From assembly GCF_041725775.1 (NCBI RefSeq), contig NZ_JBEUEL010000013.1, positions 1 to 64,000 on the forward strand: a stretch of DNA of 64,000 nt. The letters are read 5' to 3'. A model generated the notes under the pieces. It was not told the origin of the DNA. It saw only the letters and a program-made list of their open reading frames with translations, and searched no databases. This DNA is from Pueribacillus sp041725775 (GTDB taxonomy: Bacteria > Bacillota > Bacilli > Bacillales > UBA6769). Numbering within the stretch: the stretch's first letter is position 1; every line of letters starts with the position of its first letter. Below are positions 51,309-60,612 of the stretch, piece after piece. Made by a program: the position numbers and the translations under genes.

Positions 51309-52073
51309 ATGGCAAAAGTTTCATTTTCGCAAGAAGGAAAAATAGGTGTAATTACGATTGATTCTCCACCTGTTAACGCATTGGAGAAACAAGTTCTTGA
51401 TGAACTTGATGAAATTGTAGAGAACATTCCTTCTAATGTTGATGTCGTGATTATTTATGGCGCTGGAGGCAAAGCGTTTGTTGCGGGTGCAGACATTAAA
51501 GATTTCCCTGAATTAAATAAAGAAAATGGAGTTGAACTCGTAAAGAAAGGGCAAGCGATTTTTAATAAAATTGCCGAACTTGAACAACCAGTTATCGCCG
51601 CAATTGATGGCTTTGCGTTAGGCGGAGGGTTGGAATTAGCCCTTGCGTGTGATATTCGCATTGCGTCGTCCAAATCCCAAGTCGGGTTTCCAGAAGTCAA
51701 TCTAGGTATTTTACCAGGCTATGGCGGAACACAACGTTTACCACGTTTAATCGGACCAGGTAAAGCGAAACAAATCATTTTTTCTGGAGAGCATTTATCC
51801 GCCGAAGAAGCAAAATCGGTTGGAATTATTGAGGAAGTAACTGATGGCTCAGCGCTCGATAAAGCGAAGCAACTTGCTGAAACAATCGCTAGTCGTGCAC
51901 CACTTGGTGTAAGAAAAGCGAAACAAGCGATTAATGAAGGATTAGACGTTACGCTTGAACAAGGACTACATATTGAAGCCCTTGCGTTTGGCGATTTATG
52001 TGAAACCGAAGATAAAAACGAGGGTGTAGCCGCATTTTTTGAAAAACGCAAACCGAATTTTTCCCGCAGGTGA
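51309..52073 (+). CDS. Enoyl-CoA hydratase
   Basis: 254-residue crotonase with both catalytic glutamates: one in GGGLELALACDI, one in FPEVNLGILPGYGG. It hydrates 2-enoyl-CoA to 3-hydroxyacyl-CoA. ATG 51309 follows AAGGAGG at 51294-51300; an upstream ATG at 51258 has no site. It starts a run with the 3-hydroxyacyl-CoA dehydrogenase, the ligase and the acyl-CoA dehydrogenase. Confidence 0.92.
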   Translation: MAKVSFSQEGKIGVITIDSPPVNALEKQVLDELDEIVENIPSNVDVVIIYGAGGKAFVAGADIKDFPELNKENGVELVKKGQAIFNKIAELEQPVIAAIDGFALGGGLELALACDIRIASSKSQVGFPEVNLGILPGYGGTQRLPRLIGPGKAKQIIFSGEHLSAEEAKSVGIIEEVTDGSALDKAKQLAETIASRAPLGVRKAKQAINEGLDVTLEQGLHIEALAFGDLCETEDKNEGVAAFFEKRKPNFSRR

Positions 52074-52198
52074 GGCGAAATTTCTATCAGTTGGTTGCTT
52101 GTAAGCTCATGTTCGCTAACCTGTTTAAATCTCACATTTTATTTTGAAGTAAGAAGCTCCGAACGTTTAAATCATCTGATATATGAGGAGGTAAAATC

Positions 52199-53044
52199 AT
52201 GAAAAAAATAGGAGTCGTTGGCTTTGGCACGATGGGATCAGGGATTACACAAGTATGTTTAGAAGCAGGCTATGATGTAGTTGCGGTGGAACAGGAAGAG
52301 CAATTTTTTGAAAGAGGTCTAAAACAAATCCAAAAAAATTGGAACCGGTCAATTGAAAAAGGCAGAATGACTGAAGATGAGAAAAAGGGGTTAGAAGCTA
52401 ATTTAACGACTTCAACGGATTGGCAACAGCTTGCATCCGCTGATTGCGTCATTGAAGCAGTGAGTGAAAACTTGGAGTTAAAGAAAGAAATTTTTAAAAA
52501 GCTTGGTCATATCGTAAAGGAAGATGCCCTCGTCGTTAGTAATACGTCAGGACTTAGTATTACGGAGATGGCAAGTGCGATTAACAATCCAGAACGAGTG
52601 ATGGGTTTCCATTTTTTTAATCCAGTACCGGTGATGAAACTCGTTGAACTCATTCGTGGTTTTGATACGTCCGAAGAAACGTATGAGAGAGCATCAAAGT
52701 TAGTAGAGTCGCTAGGAAAAGAATCAATTGATGTAAAGGAATCTCCATTATTTGCTGTTAACCGTATACTCGTCCCGATGATCAATGAAGCGATTTTCGT
52801 TCTTCAAGAAGGGGTTGCAAGTGCGGAGGACATAGATAAAGGGATGAAGCTTGGAGCGAATCATCCGATTGGACCGTTAGCGCTTGCAGATTTGATCGGC
52901 TTGGATACATTGCTATTTGTGCAAGACTCACTTTACGAGGAAACACAAGATTCGAAATATCGTGCGGCTCCATTATTACGTAAACTAGTACGTGCGGGTC
53001 ATCTCGGACGTAAAACAGGCAAAGGTTTCTATACGTATGGATAA
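52199..53044 (+). CDS. 3-hydroxybutyryl/3-hydroxyacyl-CoA dehydrogenase
   Basis: 281-residue enzyme. NAD-binding GFGTMGSGI is at residues 8-16. SNTSGLSI and HFFNPVPVMKLVE with the catalytic His follow, and the C-terminal domain has GANHPIGPLALADLIGLD. It takes the hydratase product to 3-oxoacyl-CoA. It resembles MmgB/Hbd. ATG 52199 lies about 8 bases after GAGGAGG. A hairpin overlaps its stop. Confidence 0.93.
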   Translation: MKKIGVVGFGTMGSGITQVCLEAGYDVVAVEQEEQFFERGLKQIQKNWNRSIEKGRMTEDEKKGLEANLTTSTDWQQLASADCVIEAVSENLELKKEIFKKLGHIVKEDALVVSNTSGLSITEMASAINNPERVMGFHFFNPVPVMKLVELIRGFDTSEETYERASKLVESLGKESIDVKESPLFAVNRILVPMINEAIFVLQEGVASAEDIDKGMKLGANHPIGPLALADLIGLDTLLFVQDSLYEETQDSKYRAAPLLRKLVRAGHLGRKTGKGFYTYG

Positions 53045-53049
53045 AATAA

Positions 53050-53074
53050 GGTTCGGCGCTCCTAGCGTCGAACC
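53050..53074 (+). terminator. Hairpin after 3-hydroxyacyl-CoA dehydrogenase
   Basis: GGTTCGGCGCT / AGCGTCGAACC eleven-base stem with one G-T pair and three-base loop. The T run (8 T) begins 14 bases later, so it may only attenuate read-through. Confidence 0.5.
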
Positions 53075-53110
53075 ACAATTAGAAAATTTTTTTTGGAAAG
53101 GAATGATTCG

Positions 53111-54682
53111 ATGACAACTGTCGGTCAGTTGCTTGAATGGTCTGCGACAAACTATCCTGACAAAATTGGCTTGATTTATCGAAAGAAAAACCATGTGTGG
53201 ACTTATGAACAGTTTAACTCTAAAGCAAATCAGTTTGCTCAGGCTTTGCTCAAACTAGGGGTAAAGAAAGGCGATATCGTCTCAACCTTTCTTTATAACA
53301 CGAGCGAGTTTGCATTAACACAATTCGCTGCAGCAAAAATTGGAGCGGTATTTAATCCGATTAACTATAGACTGACTGCGAACGAACTTCAGTACATTTT
53401 AAACAATGCAGAGTCGAAAGTATTAGTTTTTGAAGATGCGGTTCGGGAAACCGTACAAAAAGCGAAACAACTTGGAACAGACGTACAACATTACGTATTC
53501 GTGGATGAAGAGTTACCAGACTATGCAAAAGATTTCGAACAGTTGCTCAATTCGAGTAACAGTAATAAACCAAACGTACATGTAGATGAATCAGACTTGT
53601 ATATTATGATGTACACGAGCGGAACGACAGGAAAACCGAAAGGTGTTCTTCATCGTCACCGTGACATGGTTCATCATGGATTTATTATGATGCAATGCAT
53701 GGGTATAACAAAAAATGACATCGGTTTGACTGCTGCACCAATGAATCATACTGCTGAATTGCATACGTCATTTTTGCCTAGAGTACAAGTCGGTGCAACG
53801 AATATTCTTCTTCATCATTTTGACACACCAAAAGTATTGCAAGCGATTCAAGATGAAAAAGTGACACATATGTTTGCAGCGCCGACGATGGTCAACATGA
53901 TGCTTAATCATAAAAATTTCGATGATTATGATCTATCAAGTCTTCGCTTGCTCGGTTACGGTGGAGCATCGATGGCGCCAGTATTAATCAAACGCTTTTT
54001 ATCTAGAACGAATGCAGAACTCGTTCAAATGTTAGGTACGACAGAAATGGGTCCTGTGTTTACCGTACTTTATTCCGATGAGCAGCTTGAAAAAGCGGGT
54101 TCGGCCGGCAAAGCTGTAATGACACATGAAGTGAAAGTTGTTCGTTTAAATGAAGATGGGAGCCCGACTCATCCTGATAATGAGTGTAATATTGGTGAAA
54201 TCGGGGAAATTATCGTTCGTGGACCATGTATGATGACAGAATATTACAAACGTGAAGAGGAAACTGCAGATGCGCTTGCATATGGCTGGTACCATACAGG
54301 CGATTTGGGGCGTGTCGATGAAGAAGGCTACATTTGGATTGAAGATCGAATGGATTTTATGATTAACTCGGGTGCAGAAAACATTTATCCGCGCGAAGTT
54401 GAAGATAACTTAATTGAACATCCTAGTGTTGATGAGGCAGCTGTTGTCGGAAAGCCTGATGATAATTGGGGAGAAATCGTTGTTGCATTCGTTGTATTGA
54501 AAGAAGGAGAGGAAGTAACAGGCGAGGAACTCGATCAATTTTTAATAGAAAGTGATAAACTAGCAAAATATAAACGACCTCGTGAATACTATTTTGTTAA
54601 TAATCTGCCAAAAACAGCAAGTGGAAAAATTCAAAAATTTGTTCTTGAAAAAAAATTCGAAAATCTAACAGTGACAGAATGA
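53111..54682 (+). CDS. Acyl-CoA ligase (AMP-forming), fifth of five
   Basis: 523-residue acyl-CoA synthetase. MYTSGTTGKPKGV is near residue 170. LGTTEMGP, YHTGDLGRVDEEGY, DRMDFMINSGAENIYP and PKTASGKIQKF are present. The hinge has M-D-F where others have K-K-D, seen in some short-chain or aromatic acid ligases. ATG 53111 follows GGAAAGGA; TTG 53093 overlaps it. It lies 22 bp before the acyl-CoA dehydrogenase. Confidence 0.88.
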   Translation: MTTVGQLLEWSATNYPDKIGLIYRKKNHVWTYEQFNSKANQFAQALLKLGVKKGDIVSTFLYNTSEFALTQFAAAKIGAVFNPINYRLTANELQYILNNAESKVLVFEDAVRETVQKAKQLGTDVQHYVFVDEELPDYAKDFEQLLNSSNSNKPNVHVDESDLYIMMYTSGTTGKPKGVLHRHRDMVHHGFIMMQCMGITKNDIGLTAAPMNHTAELHTSFLPRVQVGATNILLHHFDTPKVLQAIQDEKVTHMFAAPTMVNMMLNHKNFDDYDLSSLRLLGYGGASMAPVLIKRFLSRTNAELVQMLGTTEMGPVFTVLYSDEQLEKAGSAGKAVMTHEVKVVRLNEDGSPTHPDNECNIGEIGEIIVRGPCMMTEYYKREEETADALAYGWYHTGDLGRVDEEGYIWIEDRMDFMINSGAENIYPREVEDNLIEHPSVDEAAVVGKPDDNWGEIVVAFVVLKEGEEVTGEELDQFLIESDKLAKYKRPREYYFVNNLPKTASGKIQKFVLEKKFENLTVTE

Positions 54683-54704
54683 CAGCTTATGGAGGTTACT
54701 ATTT

Positions 54705-55853
54705 ATGAACTTGTTTGAATTATCCCAAGAATACGAAGAGATAAAAGAAACGATTCATCGTTTAGCACAAAATAAAATCAAACCGCTCGCAACGGAAATT
54801 GATGAACAGGGCGAATATCCATTTGAAACGGTTAACATGTTATCCGAACAAGGGTTTCTCGGAGCGAATATGCCGGAGGAATATGGCGGAGCAGGTTTAG
54901 ATCTGTTAAGTTTTTGCATCATCGTTGAAGAAGTTGCGCGTGTTTGTGCGAATACTGCACAAGCGGTTGCCGTACAAGAACTTGGCGCACTTCCAATTAT
55001 GATCGGGGGAAGTGACGAGCTAAAACAGCGGGTTTTACCTAGTGTAGCTTCAGGTAATAAAATCATAGCTTATGCGTTAACAGAGCCTGATGCTGGTTCG
55101 GATGCTGCTGGAATCAAAACCCGTGCGGAACGTGACGGATCACATTACATTTTAAACGGACAAAAAATGTTCATTAGTAACGGCGGAGTTGCTGATTATT
55201 ACACAGTATTTGCGAAAACGGATAAAGGAATTACAACATTTGTCGTTGACAAAAATACACCAGGCTTTGTAATTGGAAAACTCGAAAAGAAAATGGGATT
55301 AAAAGGATCTCCAACAGCACAAATTTACATCGAAGATTGTAAAGTTCCTGTTGAAAATCGAGTGGGTGAAGAAGGTGAAGGTTGGATCATTGCAATGAAA
55401 ACCTTTGATAAATCACGTCCTACGATTGGTGCATTGGCATTAGGCATTGCACAAGGGGCTTTCGACATTGCACTAGATTACGTACAAGAGCGGGAACAGT
55501 TTGGTAGAAAAATTGCTCAATTCCAAGGATTACAATTTATGCTCGCTGATATGGCTACCCAAATTGAAGCAGCAAGAGGACTCGTTTATCGGTCTGCTTC
55601 CAAAGTGAATGATATGTCGTCCACTGGTAAAAATCCAGAGTTAACACAAGCGTCATCGATGGCGAAAATGTTCGCTTCTGATGTTGCGATGAAAGTAACG
55701 ACAGATGCGGTTCAATTGCTAGGTGGATATGGATACATTCAAGATTACAATGTAGAACGTATGATGCGGGATGCGAAAATTATGCAAATATATGAAGGGA
55801 CAAATCAAATCCAGCGAGTTGTTATCGCAAAAACATTGTTAAGTGGAAAATGA
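54705..55853 (+). CDS. Acyl-CoA dehydrogenase, short/medium-chain active site
   Basis: 382-residue acyl-CoA dehydrogenase. LTEPDAGSDAAGIKT and LGGYGYIQDYNVERMMRD are typical. The base is Glu364 in IYEGTNQIQ, the position used by medium- and short-chain enzymes, unlike the enzyme at 18649. Together they would cover different chain types. TGGAGG lies before ATG 54705. It is in the ligase operon. Confidence 0.93.
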   Translation: MNLFELSQEYEEIKETIHRLAQNKIKPLATEIDEQGEYPFETVNMLSEQGFLGANMPEEYGGAGLDLLSFCIIVEEVARVCANTAQAVAVQELGALPIMIGGSDELKQRVLPSVASGNKIIAYALTEPDAGSDAAGIKTRAERDGSHYILNGQKMFISNGGVADYYTVFAKTDKGITTFVVDKNTPGFVIGKLEKKMGLKGSPTAQIYIEDCKVPVENRVGEEGEGWIIAMKTFDKSRPTIGALALGIAQGAFDIALDYVQEREQFGRKIAQFQGLQFMLADMATQIEAARGLVYRSASKVNDMSSTGKNPELTQASSMAKMFASDVAMKVTTDAVQLLGGYGYIQDYNVERMMRDAKIMQIYEGTNQIQRVVIAKTLLSGK

Positions 55854-55918
55854 GTATTCCGTCATTAACAAGACGAACAGCTGTAATGACGTTAAAAACT
55901 ATTTAAGGAGGAACCCGA

Positions 55919-56452
55919 ATGAGCAACTATGAATTGGCAACTTTTGCAGGCGGATGTTTTTGGTGTATGGTGTCGCCTTTCGATGAAATGCCGGGAATTA
56001 AAAAAGTTGTTTCAGGCTACACAGGAGGTCATAAAGAAAATCCGACGTATGAAGAAGTTTGCTCAGGAACGACAGGTCATTTTGAAGCTGTACAAATTAC
56101 ATTTGATCCTGAAGTTTTTCCGTACAAAAAACTGCTCGATTTGTATTGGCCACAAATCGATCCAACTGATCCTGATGGCCAATTTATCAATCGCGGTTCT
56201 TCCTATCGGACTGCCATTTTTTATCATAATGAAGCGCAAAGAAAGGAAGCAGAAGCTTCAAAGCAAGCACTCGCTGATAGCGGGAAATTTGACAAGCCGA
56301 TTGCAACACTAATATTGCCAGCTTCGACATTTTACGTAGCTGAAGACTATCATCAAGATTACTATAAAAAGAGTCCTCATGCGTATAAAGAATATCGACA
56401 ACGCTCTGGACGCGATACATTTATCGAACAAACGTGGAAGAATCAGAATTAG
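55919..56452 (+). CDS. msrA: Peptide methionine sulfoxide reductase MsrA
   Basis: 177-residue MsrA. Catalytic Cys13 lies in GGCFWC; SGYTGG and YHQDYYKKSPHAY follow. It reduces methionine-S-sulfoxide. No MsrB is fused. TTAAGGAGGA is before ATG 55919. Confidence 0.96.
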   Translation: MSNYELATFAGGCFWCMVSPFDEMPGIKKVVSGYTGGHKENPTYEEVCSGTTGHFEAVQITFDPEVFPYKKLLDLYWPQIDPTDPDGQFINRGSSYRTAIFYHNEAQRKEAEASKQALADSGKFDKPIATLILPASTFYVAEDYHQDYYKKSPHAYKEYRQRSGRDTFIEQTWKNQN

Positions 56453-56470
56453 CTAAATAGGAGGTAAATC

Positions 56471-57178
56471 GTGAGTACAGAAAGCAATTTATCGTTTCTT
56501 TTTATTCATGGAGCAGGTGGGACAAAAAACAAATGGCGCACGCTCACTTCTCTTAAAAATCACAGTAAGTTTATCGACCTGCCAGGTCATGGTGACAACG
56601 ATGCACATCAATGTGAAACAATCGATGATTACGCAAAACAATTAGCTGATGAGATAACAGAAGATTGCATCGTAATCGGACACTCGATGGGAGGGTTAAT
56701 TGCACTTGAACTCGCCGCTCTTAATCCAAAAGTGAAAGGAATTGTTTTAGTAGCTAGCTCTTATCAATTACCAGTGCATCCGAAAATTATTGCAACATTA
56801 GAAGAAGGAATGTTTCCAGACAATTTATTTCGCGCTTCGTATGCAAAGGGAGCGAGTCTTAAACTTTTAGAAGAAGAACAGCAAGAGCTCGCTTCTTCAC
56901 CAACAGAAGTAGCAATGAAAGATTTTGTTGCGTGTGATCGTTATAAAGGAGGTGAAGAAACGTTAAAAAAGCTTGAAATTCCAATTTTAGCACTTTTAGG
57001 GGATGAGGATCGTTTAATTCCGCCTGATACGAGCGATGTTTTAATAAGTCTCAATCCGAATGTTGAAGTTGTTACTCTTCAAAATGCCGGTCATTATGTT
57101 GCACTTGAACAGCCTGAAGCGTTTATAAAAGAAATTGTGAAATTTAAAGAAAGAACAGAAAAATCGTCAATCATGTGA
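56471..57178 (+). CDS. Alpha/beta hydrolase
   Basis: 235-residue hydrolase. HGAGGTKNKW gives the oxyanion region. The nucleophile is Ser in GHSMGG near residue 74, LGDEDRLIP carries the acid, and NAGHYVAL carries the catalytic His. Esterase, thioesterase or lactonase activity is possible. GTG 56471 follows AGGAGG. The permease follows after a long hairpin. Confidence 0.87.
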   Translation: MSTESNLSFLFIHGAGGTKNKWRTLTSLKNHSKFIDLPGHGDNDAHQCETIDDYAKQLADEITEDCIVIGHSMGGLIALELAALNPKVKGIVLVASSYQLPVHPKIIATLEEGMFPDNLFRASYAKGASLKLLEEEQQELASSPTEVAMKDFVACDRYKGGEETLKKLEIPILALLGDEDRLIPPDTSDVLISLNPNVEVVTLQNAGHYVALEQPEAFIKEIVKFKERTEKSSIM

Positions 57179-57198
57179 AACTTTCGTTTCACATGATT
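57169..57198. repeat. Perfect 13-bp hairpin at hydrolase stop
   Basis: AATCATGTGAAAC / GTTTCACATGATT with loop TTTC, spanning the hydrolase stop codon. No T run follows. It could be an mRNA processing or attenuation element before the permease, or a protein-binding palindrome. Confidence 0.55.
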
Positions 57199-57228
57199 GG
57201 ACAAAAATTAAAACGAGGGGGTTGCTAT

Positions 57229-58602
57229 ATGGGGATTTACAAACGTCGTCAAGATGGACATGAACAGCCATCGATGTTAGGGCCACTACAATTAAGGTTA
57301 CCATTTATTCATTATAAAATTGAATTGCCAGACTGGATCCAAGGGGCTATTTTAAGTGTTGTACCGATGAGTATTACTGCAATAATGCTAGAGGTACTTG
57401 GAATTCCTTTTGAACTAGCGATCGTATTTGTTATTATTAACAATTTTTTATATTTGTTGCACACACACTTTGGTGATCCTTCTGTCGTTGGTTGGATTAC
57501 GGCAGGAATTCCGTTATATGTTGCGTTTTTATCTGGATTTCCAGAAGGAGAGGCACGCATCCAAGCATTAATCGCTTTGCAAGCAATGTTAGCTTTAATC
57601 TTTTTAATCATGGGTCTTTTTAAAGGGGCGGATTATCTTGTAAATAAAGTACCACTATCGCTAAAAGCAGGAATCTTAATTGGTGCAGGATTCGCTGCTG
57701 TTTTCGGTGAATTCCAGACTGACGGACGAGTGTGGAGCATGCCGATTACGATTCTTGTTGGGGCTGGATTAGGATTTTTTATGATGTTTTCTAAATCAGC
57801 AGGACCGTTGCGTGAACGGTATTCACTGTTTCGTTTCGTCGCTCAATACGGGATTGCGATTCCATTTGCGATTGCATATTTGTTTGGTATTTTGATTGGT
57901 GAAGTTGCGAAACCATCACTGACGTGGAGCTTTGTTGCTTTACCTTTAGGGGAAATTTTCTCTAGTTACAGTATTTTTGCAGTTGGTGTTCCACCGGTCG
58001 AATATTTTATGCAAGCGCTTCCATTAGCGGTTGCCGCATACATTATTGCATTTGGTGATGTGCTCGTCGCAAGCTCTCTTTTAAAAAGAGCCGATGAAGT
58101 ACGGAAAGATGAAAAAGTTAAATTTAGTCCTAGTAGAAATAGCATTATCGTTTCGATTCGAAATGGATTGCAAGCGATTTTCATGCCATTTCTCGGTATG
58201 TCGGGACCACAATGGACGGCAGGACAAGCTCTCGTTACGACTCGCTATATGAACAACTCTCGTAATGTTGTTGATAGTTATTGGGGAGGAGCAACAGGTA
58301 TTTATTGGGGTATGAGTTTTGCGCTATTACTTGGTCCAATCGTCTCATTGTTCCAGCCAGGAGTTGCGATTGGAATGACATTAACGATGTTAATTCAAGG
58401 ATATCTATGCGGATATTTAGCAATGGAACTTTTAAAAGAAACATCAACGCTAGAAAAAGGAATTGCAGTCATTATCGGGGCTGTGTTAGTTGCCAAAGGT
58501 GCGACTTGGGGTTTAGGTGTAGGACTCGTTCTATGGTTATTGCTAGAATTTGATTGGACAAAAAGAAAAAGTGAAGAAAAGGACGAATCGGTTAGTGCTT
58601 GA
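57229..58602 (+). CDS. Multi-spanning permease, NCS2/SulP-like
   Basis: 457-residue membrane protein with about 11-13 hydrophobic segments, typical of solute carriers related to xanthine/uracil or sulfate permeases. PFLGMSGPQWTAGQ in the C-terminal half resembles the substrate region of NCS2 proteins. ATG 57229 follows GAGGGGG at 57215-57221. The next gene is an aldehyde dehydrogenase. The substrate is unknown. Confidence 0.72.
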   Translation: MGIYKRRQDGHEQPSMLGPLQLRLPFIHYKIELPDWIQGAILSVVPMSITAIMLEVLGIPFELAIVFVIINNFLYLLHTHFGDPSVVGWITAGIPLYVAFLSGFPEGEARIQALIALQAMLALIFLIMGLFKGADYLVNKVPLSLKAGILIGAGFAAVFGEFQTDGRVWSMPITILVGAGLGFFMMFSKSAGPLRERYSLFRFVAQYGIAIPFAIAYLFGILIGEVAKPSLTWSFVALPLGEIFSSYSIFAVGVPPVEYFMQALPLAVAAYIIAFGDVLVASSLLKRADEVRKDEKVKFSPSRNSIIVSIRNGLQAIFMPFLGMSGPQWTAGQALVTTRYMNNSRNVVDSYWGGATGIYWGMSFALLLGPIVSLFQPGVAIGMTLTMLIQGYLCGYLAMELLKETSTLEKGIAVIIGAVLVAKGATWGLGVGLVLWLLLEFDWTKRKSEEKDESVSA

Positions 58603-58705
58603 CAATCAATTAAACTTCACACAATCTAATAGATAAGAATGGAAAGGGCGGAGAATGCTCCATCTTTTCCTTCGTTACATCATACAGCTTAGGAGGGGTT
58701 TCGCT

Positions 58706-60133
58706 TTGCTTTATATTAATGGAGAATGGATCGACTCGAAAAATGGGACATTTCAAGTAACAAACCCAGCAACGGGAGAAATTTTGTCCGAAGTAGCCGA
58801 TGGCACGAGAGAAGATACAAAACGTGCAATCGTTGCAGCTGAGGAAGCTTTTCACTCGTGGTCATCACTGACCGCTTTTCAACGCTCAGACTATTTATAT
58901 CGCGTTTATAACTTAATGATAGAGAAAAAAGAACACCTTGCGGAGATGATGACGAAAGAGCAAGGAAAACCGTTAAAAGCAGCTCGGAATGAGGTGCAAT
59001 ACGCCGCAGATTTTGTTCAATGGTATGCGGAGGAAGCGAAACGGGTTTACGGTGAAGTATTGCCGGCACCGAGAGGGGATCAACGTTTTATAGTTTTACG
59101 TCAACCTGTTGGTGTCGTTGGAGCGATTACACCATGGAACTATCCGATTTCAATGCTTACTCGCAAAATTGCCCCAGCGATTGCGGCAGGCTGTACGATC
59201 GTCTTAAAGCCAGCAGAACAAACACCGCTTTGTGCGATTGAGACCATGAAGCTTTTTCATGAGGCAGGTATACCGAACGGCGTTGTTAATTTAGTCCCGA
59301 CAAATAATCCTGCTGAAGTCGGCGATGAGCTGTTGACAAATGAAACGATTAAAAAAATAACGTTTACCGGTTCAACAGAAGTTGGAAAAATGATTGCTGA
59401 AAAAGCAGCACGTCAAGTGAAGCGGGTATCGATGGAACTCGGCGGACATGCGCCATTTATCGTTTTCCCTGATGCCGATCCCGTTCATGCAGCGAAAGGT
59501 GCCTCACTCGTGAAGTTTCTCAATACTGGACAAGCGTGCATTAGTCCGAATCGGATTTTTGTACATAAAAGTATGGTTGAACCATTCACAAAAACTTTAG
59601 TAGAACGGGTAAATAAAATGAAGGCAGGAAACGGACTTGAGGAAGGCGTTTCGATTGGTCCTCTTGTCGACCGCGCTGCTCTCGACAAAGTGAACAATCA
59701 AGTGAATGATGCTCGTGAAAAAGGAGCGGATGTGGTTGCTGGTGGCTCGCGTCTTAACGATGACCATTTAAAAAATGGCTATTTTTATGCACCGACTGTT
59801 TTAACAAATGTTTCACCAGAAATGAAAATTTACCGTGAAGAAACATTTGGGCCGGTTGCGCCGATTATTCCATTTGAGACAGAGGAAGAAGTCATTGCGA
59901 TGGCCAATGATACAAATTATGGGCTTGCATCGTACGTCTATACGAATAACCTGAAGACAGCATCGCATATGTTTGAAAAGCTTCGTTTCGGTATTGTCGG
60001 AATAAATGATATTAACCCGACTGCAGCGGCTGCTCCATTCGGTGGCATGAAAGAAAGCGGACTCGGACGTGAAGGCGGAAGAGAAGGGATTTTAGAATAT
60101 TTAGACACGAAGCTCGGTGGTTTTTCTATCTAA
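58706..60133 (+). CDS. Aldehyde dehydrogenase, succinate-semialdehyde-type
   Basis: 475-residue NAD(P)-dependent aldehyde dehydrogenase. The cofactor/glutamate motif MELGGHAPF gives the base near residue 244, and catalytic Cys278 lies in NTGQACISPNR. TPWNYPISMLTRKIAPA and FGGMKESGLGREGG are those of GabD/LutD-like enzymes. TTG 58706 is chosen because AGGAGGGG stands 8 bases upstream and the family begins LYINGEW. It oxidises semialdehydes or other aldehydes to acids. It is 19 bp from the thioesterase. Confidence 0.9.
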   Translation: MLYINGEWIDSKNGTFQVTNPATGEILSEVADGTREDTKRAIVAAEEAFHSWSSLTAFQRSDYLYRVYNLMIEKKEHLAEMMTKEQGKPLKAARNEVQYAADFVQWYAEEAKRVYGEVLPAPRGDQRFIVLRQPVGVVGAITPWNYPISMLTRKIAPAIAAGCTIVLKPAEQTPLCAIETMKLFHEAGIPNGVVNLVPTNNPAEVGDELLTNETIKKITFTGSTEVGKMIAEKAARQVKRVSMELGGHAPFIVFPDADPVHAAKGASLVKFLNTGQACISPNRIFVHKSMVEPFTKTLVERVNKMKAGNGLEEGVSIGPLVDRAALDKVNNQVNDAREKGADVVAGGSRLNDDHLKNGYFYAPTVLTNVSPEMKIYREETFGPVAPIIPFETEEEVIAMANDTNYGLASYVYTNNLKTASHMFEKLRFGIVGINDINPTAAAAPFGGMKESGLGREGGREGILEYLDTKLGGFSI

Positions 60134-60152
60134 ATTTAAAGGGGTGGACGAG

Positions 60153-60569
60153 ATGGATAAAGCAGAATTAAAACATATGATTTTAAAAAACGAAAATACA
60201 CTCGTTAGTACACTTGGAATTACGTATGAAGAACTGACACCGGAACGTGTCGTTTGTAACATGCCAGTCGGTCCAAAAACATGGCAGCCTTACGGTTTGT
60301 TACATGGAGGAGCGTCAGTTGCGTTAGCTGAAACAGCGGCAAGTGTCGGTACTGCGATAAATATAAATCCTGAAACACATTTTGCGGTCGGTTTAGAAAT
60401 TAATGCGAACCATATAAAAGCAAAACGTGATGGAATAGTGACAGCTACTGCTACCCCTCTTCATAAAGGTCGGACGACAATGGTATGGGATATTAAAATT
60501 ACCGATGAAGATGATAAACTTATTAGTATTTCACGATGTACCGTTGCAATCGTTCCTCACAAAAAGTAG
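60153..60569 (+). CDS. PaaI-type hotdog thioesterase
   Basis: 138-residue hotdog protein. LLHGGASVALAETAAS carries the PaaI/YdiI HGG motif. It starts at ATG 60153 after AAAGGGGTGG, 19 bp from the aldehyde dehydrogenase. It hydrolyses acyl-CoA thioesters. A strong terminator follows. Confidence 0.87.
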   Translation: MDKAELKHMILKNENTLVSTLGITYEELTPERVVCNMPVGPKTWQPYGLLHGGASVALAETAASVGTAININPETHFAVGLEINANHIKAKRDGIVTATATPLHKGRTTMVWDIKITDEDDKLISISRCTVAIVPHKK

Positions 60570-60581
60570 TTTATAAATAAC

Positions 60582-60611
60582 AAAAACTTGGCCATGTTAC
60601 GCCAAGTTTTT
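60582..60611. terminator. Bidirectional terminator
   Basis: AAAAACTTGGC / GCCAAGTTTTT eleven-base stem, between the convergent thioesterase and lipoprotein genes. Confidence 0.9.
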
Positions 60612-60612
60612 G

